This document shows positions 12,211-24,680 of a stretch of 64,000 nucleotides of DNA, one piece after another. The position numbers and the translations under genes are program-made. Origin of the DNA: Metopolophium dirhodum (Eukaryota > Arthropoda > Insecta > Hemiptera > Aphididae). How positions within the stretch are numbered: position 1 is the stretch's first letter; each line of letters starts with the position of its first letter. Under the pieces are notes generated by a model that was not told the origin of the DNA, searched no databases, and was given only the letters and a program-made list of their open reading frames with translations. The stretch is taken from assembly GCF_019925205.1 (NCBI RefSeq), contig NC_083566.1, forward strand, positions 28,210,001 to 28,274,000. Direction: 5' to 3'.

Positions 12211-15141
12211 AAAAATAAACGTATTTTAAAAAAAAAAAATTTTCCAGTCCGGCATTCTGTATAGCATGAATTAAGTTAACTTAATTACATATTTTATATA
12301 CTATATATAATTTATATTTTATGTTTTTTTTCTACGATACACCATTTGCTTAAAACTTTACAACAATACAATATAATAATATACCTACATAAAATAATTA
12401 TAATTAAATGGATTGGCTTTCTTTTGAAGCATTCCTATTGTGTTTAAAGTATAGAGAGATCATTCATAACAATAAAATAAATAAAATTGACTATTTTGTA
12501 AGTACACAAGTGTTTTTTATTTAACGGCTAATAAATAATTTAGAAATTCGTTAGGAAAATATAACTTTTTGGTAATCCAAATTAAATATACTTTATTAGA
12601 AACGTTTTGACATGTGCATTTTATTCTTACAGAATATAGTTAATTAATGTTATTTTATACACATTGTGTATAATAATCATAATTTGTTAATTCTAAATAT
12701 TCAGTATTCGTATGACCGAATATTATTTTGAATTTATTTTATTCTTAATTATTTATGATATTTGAATAAAAATTAGTTATTTCCTTACATATTAAATTGT
12801 AAGATAGATATTGCTTGCGTAAATGCTCAACAACTAACAATTTCATCATATGTTTATTTACCTACGCCATATTATTATGTTATTAGGTACTAGTTATATC
12901 TGCATGTTCTTGATATTATAGGTACAATCATTGATTATAATATAATCAATGGTATAAGTTATACCACAGATAAGATGCATTATAGATTATACATTGTAAA
13001 ATAGGATTCTTATCCGTTATAAAAAAATAATAATAATAATAGATACCTGCCAAGTAGTATTAATTAACAATCCCGTATTCATTTTAAATCTGAGATTTAG
13101 TAAAATAGTATTAGGTACCTATAGGTGCTGATTTTAAACTATTCATCAGTGTGGCAGTGTTGGGGGGAATTATTATAGAAATTACTTAGTATTAATAGGT
13201 CATTAAATTACATTATTCGTTATTTGGAGATAAAATACTGAAGTTCCTATTCACTATAGTTACTAAAAAAAAAAATGTATGTGATTATTTTATTTTTTTT
13301 AAAGAATGGAACTTCTTTACTTTTCAGTAACAAATAAAAAAAAATAAGGGAATTTATCTAATTTTTTATCACTTGTTAATCGAAAACCAACGAAAGTATA
13401 AATAGTGTACACTTATAACTGCGTAAGTATAATTTAAGCAAAAACAAAATTATTTAGAGAAGAGTTAATTAAATAAAGTACATCGCAAAATGGAAATAAA
13501 TATGTTATTCAAATCATCGAAAGTTGAACTGTGACGTGTTATAATTTAAAACAATAATAACTGTACCCATTATTGACATTATTATTTTTTTTCAATTAAT
13601 TACATTTTTTTTTTACATTATCGATACCTACTCGAAGCGGTAACGCCTTTATTTTCTAGTAATTACTTATTAGTTATTATTAATAATTTCCATTACATTT
13701 ATACTATCAAATTTTGCTACCTATATACATTATATAATAAAAACATAAGAGCGGCGTGATTAATTTAAAGGGGGGCGGGGCATAAGGGTTAACCTAACCT
13801 AACCTATGCCCTATCATGTTTTGGGACGACGACATATATTCTAAAAATGTAACTAAAAAAATATACTGTGAGTGAGGGGGCTAAACCAAATTCCGGGGGG
13901 GCTTAGTCCTCTAGCCCCCCATTCTACAACTATATTAATAAGGTATTATAATATGAGTGGGGCTAAGTAAAATCATAATTGCATATAATCTTTAATGTTG
14001 TTGAACAGTTGTAGATAGTTTAAAGTTGTCGTAAGACGTTAGGGGCGGGAGAGGGTGGCTAATTATTTACAAAGACCAACAATATAATTTTGTATTACAT
14101 TCATTTTTTTTCTTATATTGAAACAGATACTTATAATAATATTATTTTATTAAATGTGATTAATTAATGAAGATGTATTTATTTGTTTGTATTATATTTT
14201 ACAATAATTTTTGCTATAATACGAGATTTAAAATCTATATTATTTAAAAGTATTAAAGTGTAGAACAATTATTATAAGTAGGTACCTATATTATCTTAAT
14301 ATTATAATGGTTATATTGCATTATTGCCTTATTATTTTCAGGCTTTCAGCACATTTTCCATCAATAAAACAACTGTTTTTCAATATTGGGGAATAGGGTT
14401 GGGCAGATATGTTTAAACGATTTTAAGTCTACCTATGAATTTCTCAGCCGTATTGATACGCTTCTTTGCGGAAAAGCTTCGTTAAAATGTGTGGGCATGT
14501 CCGTATGTAGCCGAACCGATTGACAGTGTTATTGCCACTAGGTATTGTAATAGCTTATATACATAATACATTTCGATAACTGCAGCTTTCGATATATATT
14601 ATCTTATATCTTTTAATTTAATGTCATTTTTATTTTATTTTAAGTATTAATAACACAATATTTTGTTATAAAACGTAGGTATAATAATATAACTATCAAT
14701 ATTCAATTGATAATCAACAATCTTAATACAAATTATTATATAAGATACAAAAATATTTATAAAGAGGCTTAGTCTATTTCCACTAATGAATTTATGGGTA
14801 TGATATGTAAAATATTTGTATAACAATTCCTTACTCTCTCGTAGGAGGGAAGTAAAGACCCTCCCCAAATGGTCAAATACAATTATGCCTATAGTATTTA
14901 TTGTATAATAATAAAAATATAATACAATTTTATTTTTAACTTAAATAAATAATATCTAAATTCTAAATTACTTTTAAATAAACATAATTTAATTTGATGT
15001 ATATTTTGGAGAGAGGTATTATATTATTATATACGTAAGCTAGGTATTGTATATCCACCTATTTCATCTTTTATTGTTTTTCTTTTGTTTTTGTTGTTTA
15101 TATGTTTTTTAATTTCATATAAGAATATTAGAAGTCATCAT
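12211..15141. other. AT-rich DNA, intergenic or first intron
   Basis: No gene is recognised. A perfect palindrome centred near 12940 (CATTGATTAT / ATAATCAATG) is AT-rich and probably chance. The stretch 13755-13925 holds G/C-rich repeat debris (runs of G, GGGGGCTAAACC, CTAGCCCCCC) and a short ACCTAACCTAACC motif, typical of worn interspersed elements. Confidence 0.4.
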
Positions 15142-15153
15142 AAAATCACGTAC

Positions 15154-15407
15154 GGGGGACGGAGTGGCCGACCCGAGTTCGATTCCTCGGCCATGGGCGG
15201 GCATTTTTTTTCGGACAAGTCACGGTCTCCGGAGAACAAGTTCCGCCATCCCCCACCCGGGCATGGCAGATACCTACGGGTGCCCACTTGAAAATCTGCC
15301 AAAAAAAACTACACACACGTGTTTACAAACAAACAGTATCCTCCTCTACAAATAAAACAAACAAACAGCTAATGGCCATAGTTGCCGGGCTTAATGATCA
15401 AAAAAAA
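15154..15407 (+). mobile_element. tRNA-headed SINE with intact target duplication
   Basis: The head contains CCGAGTTCGATTCCTCGG (about 15174-15191), a tRNA T-arm: GTTCGATTC is the polymerase III B box, with flanking bases that pair. A GC-rich body follows, then an ACACACGTGTTTAC motif, a conserved tail AACAGCTAATGGCCATAGT (about 15365-15383) ending CCGGGCTTAA, and a terminal A run. A 12-bp direct repeat AAAATCACGTAC flanks the element at 15142-15153 and about 15408-15419. Sharp ends and a perfect duplication point to a fairly recent insertion. The tail is shared with the 5S-headed SINE at 24394-24666. Open frames inside are incidental. Confidence 0.8.
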
Positions 15408-15419
15408 AAAATCACGTAC

Positions 15420-17141
15420 TGACTGATATTTTGATTAAATTGTTTTTTACTCTATATTTCATTCTTTAAAATGTCTTGAACATTGGGTATTACATTTTTA
15501 AATTTTATCTAATTATTAAATAGAAACTAGATGTGTAATCAAATATAGGAGTGTGTAGGATAGCCGCTACTGAGTGCGGGACTGATAAAAATTATGGTGG
15601 TTTTCTTCACTATTTTTAAACAGTAGTTGGTAGTTTTTACATACTTAATAACACTTTGAAAATATACATATTGAAAAAATTACATTTGTAATGTGCCATC
15701 CAAAATCAAATCCGACTTAGATCATGCAATTTCACAATGTTTCACCAAAAAAAAAAATCTTTTGTTTAAGATGAAAAATTATACTAATTAGTAATTATCA
15801 AAAAAGTTTTCTAAGTTAACAGTAATTAAAAAGTTGCTATGGTAAGTTCTTTAAACATATTTATTGTATCGAGTCTTTGATTTAAAATGTTAAATTCAAT
15901 TTTATAATACCTACCTTTTTAATAAATTATATACAATATACATAAATATTAATTAGTATTCACTGTAGAGAGTACATATTATATAAGTTAAATTCGTTTT
16001 TTTTAACTGAAGAGTGTTCAGTGGGACTAAAAATAAATTATTGATATATTGGGAGAAATAATGCGAGTTAAAGAGCAAAGTATTTCATGGGAGCATGTAA
16101 TGTAAAATAAAAAAAATACAGCTTAAGCAAAACTAATGTGTTTAATTCAGTTTAAGTGGTTGATAATTATAAAAAATGTATATAATGTAACAAGATTAGT
16201 GTAGGTACCTAAATTCAAAAATATATTGGAAAAGTTACTAATTACTAAATACAGTTAAATCGATACTTTTAAGTATCAAACATCAATAGCTAAAAAAAGT
16301 ATTATATAAGTATTATTATATTTGGTTTATGCACTATCGTCGCATAAAGTTAATAATAATTACTAAAAATAGTAGGTAAATAATTGGTTTGGAATTTTTA
16401 GGGGACGCTCTTAGTATTTAAAAAGTTCATACGCAAATTGTATAACTGTGTAAATGTTTGATTTTTATGATTTTTAAACGTTTCAAGATTAATTACAAAA
16501 TATTGGCTTAGCCTTAACCAATGTAAGACTTGTAAATTCCCATTATATTATCAGAAATAGAATCAAATAATTGGCGCAATTAACATATATATTATAAAGT
16601 ATTAATATACAATATATTACATAGTATAGGTATAAGGTAGGTAATACGTCTGTCATCATATTATATCAATATTTTAATAATTAATTTTATTTTTCATGCA
16701 ATTATATCAATTACGATCATTATAATTAGTTGTAGTCAATTAAATATGTGAGTAAAATTATCGTAAAAGAAATTAAATGGAAGTATGTAAAGTAGTACAT
16801 ATTTTATTAAAATGTTCAAACATAGTTATTCATATTAATTGTTTAAGTTAAATTGTAATATACATTTATTTTTTAAAGTGAGATTCTTTATCTCCTTGAA
16901 TAAACTTGATTTTTGGTGTACGGATAAATGTAAATATAAATATAAATTAAATAGAGATGACATAGTTTAAAATTTGTAATGGATTACAATTACCTATAAT
17001 ACCTATGAGTAATACAATGTTTATTTTATAAGATTCTTTAATTCTTATGTTTATTGCGTAATATTTGTTTTCTTTCTCAGACCCACCCGTTGCATGGATA
17101 AGCTTTCAATTAAAATCGTTTTATTTGATTTTTGATCAGTT
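15420..17141. other. AT-rich DNA, nothing recognised
   Basis: No supported coding region, inverted repeat or recognisable repeat family. Composition is uniformly AT-rich. Confidence 0.4.
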
Positions 17142-17384
17142 ATCTTAGAGTAAAATTACCTATTAAAAAAAATTATAGAAGATAATAGTTTTGAGGGTTT
17201 GACATGTCGGTTTTATATTTTATTATTATTTGGCTACGTATTCAAATTTAAAAATAAAAATAATATTTTGTAAATGTATATGATGTTTAAATTGTTTTGA
17301 GTAAATATTTAGACAAACCGATATGTCTACTCTCAAAAATATTATTCTCTATCATTTTTATAATGGGCGATTTTACTCTAAGAT
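17142..17384. mobile_element. Foldback / long-TIR element
   Basis: The arms 17142-17212 and 17313-17384 are inverted copies about 70 bases long with a moderate number of mismatches. They begin ATCTTAGAGTAAAAT and end in a CGGTTT-containing block (ACATGTCGG versus ACATATCGG). The central ~100 bp are AT-rich. Almost the whole element can fold into one hairpin. It has no coding capacity; it is likely an old MITE. Confidence 0.55.
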
Positions 17385-17799
17385 TACTCAATATCATAAA
17401 CAATTATTTTGCTTAAATTCGTTTTGTCTATATTGCACAAGGGCCAGAGAGAGAAAACAAACAGTGCACTGACATCTTCTTAAATTTACTGACAGTTAAA
17501 CTGTTTATACCTACTTGTATTGATAAAGTTATTCAAAATTATGTGTGTTAAACATTTTTAATGCAATTTTATTTGTATTATAAATTTAAATAAATTTAAA
17601 ATTTACTTATTTTTACATTAATCCTATCATTTTGAAGGCCTATACCAAACTTTAAGTCTTCACAAATCAATATATATATCTTATATTTTCTAAGGCTTGA
17701 AACCGATTGAAAAAATTTTATTTTCGATTTTGTATACCAGTTTTTAATTTTTCCGATTTTGGTTTCTGAATGCACCAACTAGATACACTTTCCCATCGA

Positions 17800-18000
17800 A
17801 CAAGATACTGTTGAAGAAAATCGAAGTAGTTTTACTGCCCCTAACCGTGATAACAGACACAAAAAAACATACATCATTGTAAAATCAATACATTCATCGT
17901 TCCACTGAGAATTAAAAAAAAAAACACATCATTGTAAAATCATTAATCAATACATTCATCACTCCGTTCAGAATCTAAAATATTTTCGATAAAATATCAT
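17800..18000. repeat. Fragment of the local repeat family with an internal duplication
   Basis: The same landmarks as 9660-9790 and 58130-58280 occur here (GAAAATCGAAGTAGTTTTAC, ACATCATTGTAAAATC, AATACATTCATC). The block ACATCATTGTAAAATC...AATACATTCATC occurs twice in tandem, near 17870-17910 and 17925-17965. The second ends CCGTTCAGAATCTAAA, matching the inverted end at 58131. It is noncoding. Confidence 0.55.
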
Positions 18001-18533
18001 CATGTTTTACTGTCGAAATTTTAGTTATGTTGTACCCCTGTCTTAATGTTTCCAAGTTTTAAATTATTTTGCCAATATTCTTGACTATTGAAATTTTGGT
18101 TGTGCAAACGAAACTGACTATGTTAAATTGTGATGATTATTGATTACCATCAACTAATCTTTAGCTGATGATCAGTGATCAACAAGATTATTGTATTTGA
18201 CAAATTAATTTGCCTGGGAAATGTATGTACATATTATTGCATTATGTCTTAGAAATAATATTTTTGAACATTGTGGAAATCGATAAAATAATCGGTAGTA
18301 TACACTTACAAACTTACTGAACAATTATAATGTACAACTATCGATAAATGAATTAATAATCTATAGGTATACTAAGGGAGGCAATTTGATGAGTAGACAG
18401 TTTGGGTGTACTTAAATTGCTTCCGAAAACACTCGAAGGCAATTCGAGTGAAAAAAGGTCATTTCCAATATTTGGGGGTCAATTCAAGGGTCACCCATTA
18501 TATAACATATATATTATATTATTATATATTATA
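18001..18533. other. AT-rich DNA
   Basis: No gene or repeat family can be supported here. A long (TAT)n-like low-complexity run precedes the pogo-like element. Confidence 0.35.
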
Positions 18534-18831
18534 CAGTAAACAGCAAACTCTCGATTATTCGTATATATATATTATATTATATATTTGTGAAAATATAAAT
18601 GTAAATGTTATAATATTATAATATATTACAATTAAATGAATGTTTGCACAACGTGTACCTATTTATCTAATTTTCTTTCAATACTATTTAATATTACATA
18701 ATATATATATTTTTTAGTAATATAATAATAGCATTTTTGTTTCAATATATTATATTTTGCGTATTAACCGCGGAATTATCGCTTATCCGTGGTTGCCGTG
18801 CTACTTAATCTGCGGAAAATCGAGAGTTTAC
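18534..18831. mobile_element. Pogo/Tigger-like MITE with TA target site
   Basis: The left end starts CAGTAAAC and contains AAACTCTCGATT (18545-18556). The right end contains the exact inverted copy of that 12-mer (18818-18829) and closes GTTTAC. TA dinucleotides flank both ends (18532-18533 and 18832-18833). CAGTAAACTCTCGA-type termini with a TA duplication are characteristic of the pogo/Tigger branch of Tc1/mariner. The left terminus carries a short insertion relative to the right. At 298 bp it cannot encode transposase. Confidence 0.65.
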
Positions 18832-18833
18832 TA

Positions 18834-21800
18834 AAGCTAAAGAGTTTGTATGTTTGAACGTGCTAATCTCAGAAACAACTGTACTGATTTCAAATAAAGT
18901 TATATCAATAGATTCCTTGAGACTAGGAGGATGCTTCAAGCTTATAATTTCAACGTCTATAGGTGCTATATATATGGGACCCAATTCCAGGGGCGGATTG
19001 GCGATTTTTTTCAGCCCGGGAAATATGAATAAAACCGGCCCTGCACCGCAAATGTAACCCCTCCTCCCAAAAAATGGTCATAATTTTACTCAAATTTAAA
19101 AATTTGTTTAGTTTCACCCCTAAATTAGTAAAGTATGTAATAGATACCTATGGCTAGTTTATAGGCTCAAATATTACTCGACCAATGTTGATGAAAGTTT
19201 CAAAGATTGTTCTTAGAGATATCAAGAAAGTTTAGGTAATGGTTTGAACTACGTTTGAAATTATACCAGGACACCAGGTGCTATATTTAAACAAACACAG
19301 GCGGATTGCCCATCATCTCGATCGAATAAGTTCCCAAAGTGAGGTACACTGATGCCGATTTTCATGTGAATTGAGGTACACCGATATAGTGCTGTATTTT
19401 ATGTTTGTTCATTTTTTCTCGGAATTGGAGGTAATAATTCATTTTATAACAATCCATACTAAAAGAATTGTTTTATTTACAGATTTTAAATTTGTTTATA
19501 TTATTGCAGTAGTTTTGTCCTCGAAGTCTTAATCAACAACTATGTTTAGACACTTGTATTATGATTTTTATAAATGCACTAAACATTTAGCTTAAACATT
19601 AATTATTATTTTATGAGTTATGACATATTATATGTCTTGTTTATTAACATACTAATATTAATACCCTTACAGTATTTTAAAATTTTAACCAATAAAATAA
19701 AATAAAAGTTGTTAATAAAGTATCAATCTATATTCTATATCTTCAGGATATTTATCATAAAACTAGTTAGTAAATCACATTATGCTAAATAATTTTAATA
19801 TCCAAGATTTTATAAATTATAAGTTATAACTCATATAAAGTTAAAACATTTGCATACACCGGGGGGGGGGGGGGGTGCCGGGTGCCTACCTAGACACCTC
19901 CTTACATTTTGTAATTAGGGCACTAAAAGTTTAGCCCCTGAGCCAAGAGCTCGTATTTTACTTGTTGTTATATACTATATAAAAATATTATTTTTCCTAA
20001 AATATGTCATAAAAGAATGAATAGTAAATTATTCCATGTTATTATGAATATTGTAGGCCTAAAGTACAACATTTTATAATTGCATGGAAAAATCATCTTT
20101 TATAATAGAAGAAGTACCAATGTACCAAAAATTGTACCATCAAATCTAGTATTTACTGAAAAAAATAATGGCAATTTAGATTTAGTAATAATTAAATTCA
20201 ATTATTTAAGTACCTGCCTAGTTAGGTGTCTGTCATTATACATTTTTTATTATAAATTGTTATTATTATTATTATTATTATATATTATATAAAAATTAAT
20301 AATAAATTAAATGAATACCTAAAAATTCACAATAGTTGTCTCGTTAGGAATGGGTCCAAAAATTCTGCAGTCACCACCGGGTTTTTAATTTATATTAACT
20401 AATTAGATTATTATAAATGTATAATCACATGCCTATGGCTAAAAAGTACGCTTATTTTTTTATTCGTAAAATCATAAATTTATAACGATCTAATTAATTA
20501 ATATAATTACATAAATTACACATTTTATAGACATACCTTATTATTAATTATAGATTATAGTAAACTTTTCATTGTTATTTTAGATCTTGAAAAAAACATT
20601 AAACAGTAATAAGATAGGTAGTATGTATTGAGAACAACAGTATCAAGTATATATATTGGTATCTATATTATTTTTTTCTTAATTCATGAGTCACAATGAT
20701 TCACAATAAATCATCAACTGTACTGAAATGCTTTCATATCTTGGTGACGAGTTCACAATATTTCAGTTTTTTTTTTTTTATGACATCATAATCTTTCTAA
20801 TAATCTATAAAAGTAATGATTTCAAAACTACTAAAAAGTTTTTTAAAATGTATGTTGATATCATTCTTTAGTTTCTTTCATGAAATGTTGTTGTCGTAGA
20901 ATTATAGTCAAGTTGTTGCATAAATCCCTGCATTACCTTTGCCGTGATCGATGAATGCAGAGGCGTGACAAAAAATAGTATGTGTGGCTCGTGTGGGAAG
21001 GCAATTTCAGTCTTGGGCAAAATGCGGCCCTCGCTCACGATTGAAATCGCTCACCTCCCGCCCTTGACACACAATATAGGTACTATTTCAATTCGAACCA
21101 GTAGTTATTGAGATTAGTGCGTTAAAACAAACTCTTCAGCTTTATAATATTAGTATAGATTTTATCATTATATTAAATTATTGTACCTATTTAGTATTTA
21201 GTATATATAGTTTGAATTAGATATTTACCTACATAATATTGTATATCATATACATTATTATCCTTATTAGCTGTGCACTGCGCGTGTTGCTATAAGAACA
21301 TCCATTTAAAATTTAATTTGAATATAACTCTTGGATAATTTTCTTGCACGTGCACTGATCCACTGATAACTTTTGTTATTCTGTACGATATTTAGGAAAA
21401 TATTTAGAAACAATATTTGTCTGTTGTTAAATTAATTTTACATTAGTTTATTGGCAAAATGATACATTGTTTGGATTTATCGATTGCCATTTTCCCGTTC
21501 CCATTATCCGACAATTTATTGTTTTGCGATACATTCAGCGGATGCATCATATTGTGATTGTACACGCATATTGCCATATTGGTTTAGTAATTTTATTTAC
21601 GTGTCTTAATATTACACGTTTGATGTGAATTGAATGTTCGGTTTTAATTTGTTGCACGAAAACAATGTAGGTAGAACATTCCGAAAAACGATAAACGTGG
21701 GCCATTTCACAAAAAAAAACCAAGCATACAACAGTAAAGTAGTTTTCTTAGGCTATATCAGATAGGGAAAGAAGAATTAATTTTTTATGTATAAATATAG

Positions 21801-21913
21801 ACAAATGAGACAATTACATCCAATCATAATAACAATTTTATTATCTGTAACCAATGGCAACTATTTAAATACAAAAAATAATTTTTATTTGTGTGAGCCG
21901 CAACAAAATTCAT
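18834..21913. other. AT-rich DNA with repeat debris
   Basis: No gene is recognised. Repeat scraps include CAGGGGCGGATTGG near 18988-19001 (a hAT-terminus-like word), a related GGCGGATTGCCC near 19310, a run of 15 G at 19861-19875 with a short GC-rich flank to about 19950, and a GC-richer block at 20940-21080. None has ends clear enough to define an element. A (TTA)n run lies at about 20263-20283. Confidence 0.4.
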
Positions 21914-21921
21914 GTGTCAGC

Positions 21922-22480
21922 CAGTGTTTGGCAAGTCCTTATAAAAAGGAATTCGTTTCGTTCCTCGTTCCTTAAAAAAAAGAATTCGTTCCTCTGTCGT
22001 TCCTTTGGAAAATAAACGAGTTCCTTTTTTAGTTCCATATAAAATAAAAATTCTTATTTAATCACTTAAGTTTTTTTTTCATATATATACATACTTCTTT
22101 CGTTTTTAATTATAATATATTATAACTACAAGTAGGTACATATTTTAAAATTCTATTTTGAGATTTTCTTCAAAATTAAATTGTTGGCTAACGTATGTCG
22201 ATTGTCTTAACGTCGATACTCGATAACGATCACTAATTAGCAATATGCATTATACACATTAAAAAAATTCATCTTAATTTCAATTATTTACATAATTATC
22301 TGTGTAAATTATTGGAACTAGAAAGGAACGAACAATTTTGTTATTTTACCTTGAAAAAAAGAACTAGTTCATTTTCTCGTTCTTTTTTTATAAAAAGGAA
22401 TTCGTTCATCGTGCCCTTCTTTAAAAAGGAATTCATTCCAGGAATCCGTTCCTTTTGGAACTCGTTCCTTCCAAACACTG
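21922..22480. mobile_element. hAT-type MITE with CAGTGTTTGG termini
   Basis: The element starts CAGTGTTTGG at 21922 and ends with its exact reverse complement at 22471-22480. The flanking 8-mers GTGTCAGC (21914-21921) and GTATGAGC (22481-22488) agree at 6 of 8 positions, as expected for an aged 8-bp hAT target duplication. Inside both ends are multiple imperfect units of GGAACGAATTCC-like sequence in poly-A/T, in both orientations. A truncated relative lies at 9826-9945. It is noncoding; the open frame at 22312-22515 is incidental. Confidence 0.7.
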
Positions 22481-22488
22481 GTATGAGC

Positions 22489-23264
22489 CACTCTATAGTG
22501 ACCTATATGAGTTGAAATACGATGCTACAAACCCTCACCGAGTCTCAAGGAATCTATTGACATCATTTTTATTGAAAACAGTTCTGTAGTTTTTGAGTAG
22601 AGCCAGTAGAAGACGAACAAACAAACATTCATTTTTATATATTAGATGAGATTGTAAATTATGAATTTTAGACCTTGGGCCTATTAGCGTGTGTTTAAAA
22701 TTATATTTTTAGAGATAATAGAATTTTGATATAGGTAATATATTAAAAATGTATACCAACGCTACAAAGAACTATGATTGTTTTCGGGTTTTAGTCGTTC
22801 TTATAATAATATTCGATGTCTTAGCAAGATTTCTGGACAAACGATGAGGTTAATTAAATTATATCATTATTATCCCATTTCTAGATCCCATTTTACTCGG
22901 ATTACGTGAGTATTAAGCCTAATGATTTCCCCTAAAATATGCACATCGTCATTATAAACTAAATTAATATTTTGAGTTTAATTATTTTAGTTATAATCTG
23001 TGCGAGTCTTTTTGATAGTAAAATGCTTATGCGCTGTATACATATAAAATACCTTATACCACAACATTACAACTTTACAAATCGTCATAATTTGAATCAA
23101 TATACTTGCACGAAACGCCTAATGACTAATATAATATTATCGTAACTTAAGACTTGTCAATCAATATTTTGATTTTTAATCTTAACCTTTTGTTTTCTGA
23201 GAAATTAGATATTTAAATCCTGTTTAAAGAAAATATTTTATATTATATAATATAAATAATTTAA
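22489..23264. other. AT-rich DNA with one common insect repeat end
   Basis: Around 22585-22645 the sequence (TTTTGAGTAGAGCC, ACAAACAAACATTCATTTTTATATATTA) resembles, inverted, a widespread arthropod repeat terminus. No gene is supported in the rest. Confidence 0.35.
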
Positions 23265-24260
23265 TATCATGGTTAGATCTTATATTAAACGATGGTGTTC
23301 CACAAGACAGTATTTTATCCCCTATTCTATACTCAGTTCAGGTTAAGATTGAACCACGTCGCGCAAGCAGACTGAGCCGCCGAACAGTACCTGACACCAT
23401 GCGATGGCTATGCGTTCTGTGATTGGCCGATAGTCATCACCGGCCGTCGTCGATCGTCGGCGTCGGTGCTGGCCGCCGTGCATACGCTCCTACCGGTGTC
23501 TGGAATGCGTGAAAAAAATGTGTTTTGGTCGAGCGAGCGGTTCAATCTTAATCTGAACAGAGTATATAATATAACAATTATGTTTCAGACCAACCAGCCA
23601 CACTTAATACGTCAGTAGCTGACTATGCTGAAGACAAAGCAATAATTTCCATCAGCAATGATCTCTCACTGCCTCTACATAATATCTGCAAAATAACCTT
23701 GTCCATATGGAAAACTGGTTTACCAAATCGAGTTTTAAAGTTAATCAAAGAAAATGTATAATATATAATACACTACCTTCACCCTCAGACAGGATCCGTG
23801 TCCTAATGTTTCTCTACATGGTACTCCCATTCTTTGCTCTCCTATACTGTTAAATATCTTAGTTTAACACTCGATCAAATACTTACTTGGGTCCACCCTA
23901 TAAGAACTAAAATACTAGCTCTAAATAATTACCTATGCATGCTAACAACTGTATTATACAATAATAAATATACCTCCACGGGCATCTAACTTATAATATG
24001 GACATACGGTCTGCAGTTATGGGGTAATGCAAAAAAATCAAACATTAACAAAATTCAAGCATTTCAAAACATTGCTCTAAGAAAGTTAACAAATGCACCT
24101 CCCTACGTCTCAATTTTTTCCCTACATTTAGACCTAAAACTAAAAAAATAAATAATGAATCTAAAAGTTTCTATAAAAGATTCCACAACCACTTAAGTAC
24201 TCGAATCCTCTTATCAATAATTTGGCCTCCACTGCCATACCTGGTAATTATCCAAGATCT
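23265..24260 (+). pseudogene. Decayed Jockey-type non-LTR reverse transcriptase
   Basis: Pieces of a Jockey-like reverse transcriptase appear in order on the + strand but in different frames with stops. GVPQDSILSPILYS (about 23293-23335) matches the conserved PQGS.LSP block with G changed to D. ADYAEDKAIISIS (about 23618-23656) corresponds to the catalytic A/FADD block, with E replacing the first D. TYGLQLWGNAKKSNI and IQAFQNIALRKLTNAP lie near 24005-24105, and NPLINNLASTAIPGN near 24207-24251 matches the C-terminal tail. Frameshifts and loss of catalytic residues make it dead. A GC-rich MITE (23328-23566) splits it just after the LSP block. No endonuclease domain is seen, so it is probably 5'-truncated. 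Confidence 0.75.
23328..23566. mobile_element. GC-rich MITE nested in the reverse transcriptase pseudogene
   Basis: Inverted termini 23328-23355 and 23539-23566 match at 26 of 28 positions; each ends AAGATTGAACC toward the inside. The 183-bp interior is strikingly GC- and CpG-rich (CCGGCCGTCGTCGATCGTCGG region) against an AT-rich host. The reverse transcriptase homology stops at its left end and resumes after its right end, so it inserted into the older retroelement. Outer TATA may be part of the target duplication. There is no coding capacity. Confidence 0.75.
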
Positions 24261-24393
24261 TGCACTTTAGGCGCTTTAGTGGTGTCGTGATTTGTTATAT
24301 AATACAAAATATACAAGTTCCATAAAAATAAAAATGTCTTAAAACTTATGAATATTGTAATTATTGGTTAGGTTAAGTTAAATTTTATATTAT

Positions 24394-24666
24394 TTATTTA
24401 TTTATTTTTTTTTATTGCACTTAAGCCCGGTGACTATGGCCATTAGCTGTTGTAGTGGATTATGAATTATGGTTGGTAAGGTTGGTATGGTAAGGTGTTG
24501 TAACAATTTCTAAGGTAGGCAAGCAAACACGTGTACCTATGTGTGGCAAGGTTTTTACTACTTCGAACCCAGGTGGTCGCCCATCCGGGAGCTAGTAGCA
24601 GCGGGTGCTACTTACTTTCAGTCGCATTCCGCGACTGGTAGCAGCCAACGCACCGCACCAAGCCAC
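24394..24666 (-). mobile_element. 5S-rRNA-derived SINE, minus orientation, near-perfect target duplication
   Basis: On the minus strand from 24666: a head with AAAGTAAGTAGC then CCCGGATGGGCGACCACC (5S-like internal promoter boxes), GGGTTCGAAGTAGTAAAAACC, ACACGTGTTT, and the tail ACAGCTAATGGCCATAGT with CCGGGCTTAA and terminal A run (poly-T on the + strand, about 24395-24415). Flanking 14-mers 24380-24393 and 24667-24680 differ at one base, a clear target duplication. It shares its tail with the tRNA-headed SINE at 15154 and its head with the element at 5222. It would have been transcribed by RNA polymerase III and moved by a LINE. Confidence 0.8.
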
Positions 24667-24680
24667 TAAATTCTATATTA

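Noticed and set aside
12929..12951. Perfect AT-rich palindrome CATTGATTAT..ATAATCAATG
   Set aside because: Short and AT-rich; expected by chance in this composition.
13788..13806. Telomere-like CCTAA repeats (also TTAGG doublets near 25721)
   Set aside because: Only two to three units. Such short motifs are scattered through the window and are not evidence of a telomere or interstitial telomeric array.
15085..15355. Two overlapping + strand frames
   Set aside because: They cross the tRNA-headed SINE and its flank; SINEs are noncoding.
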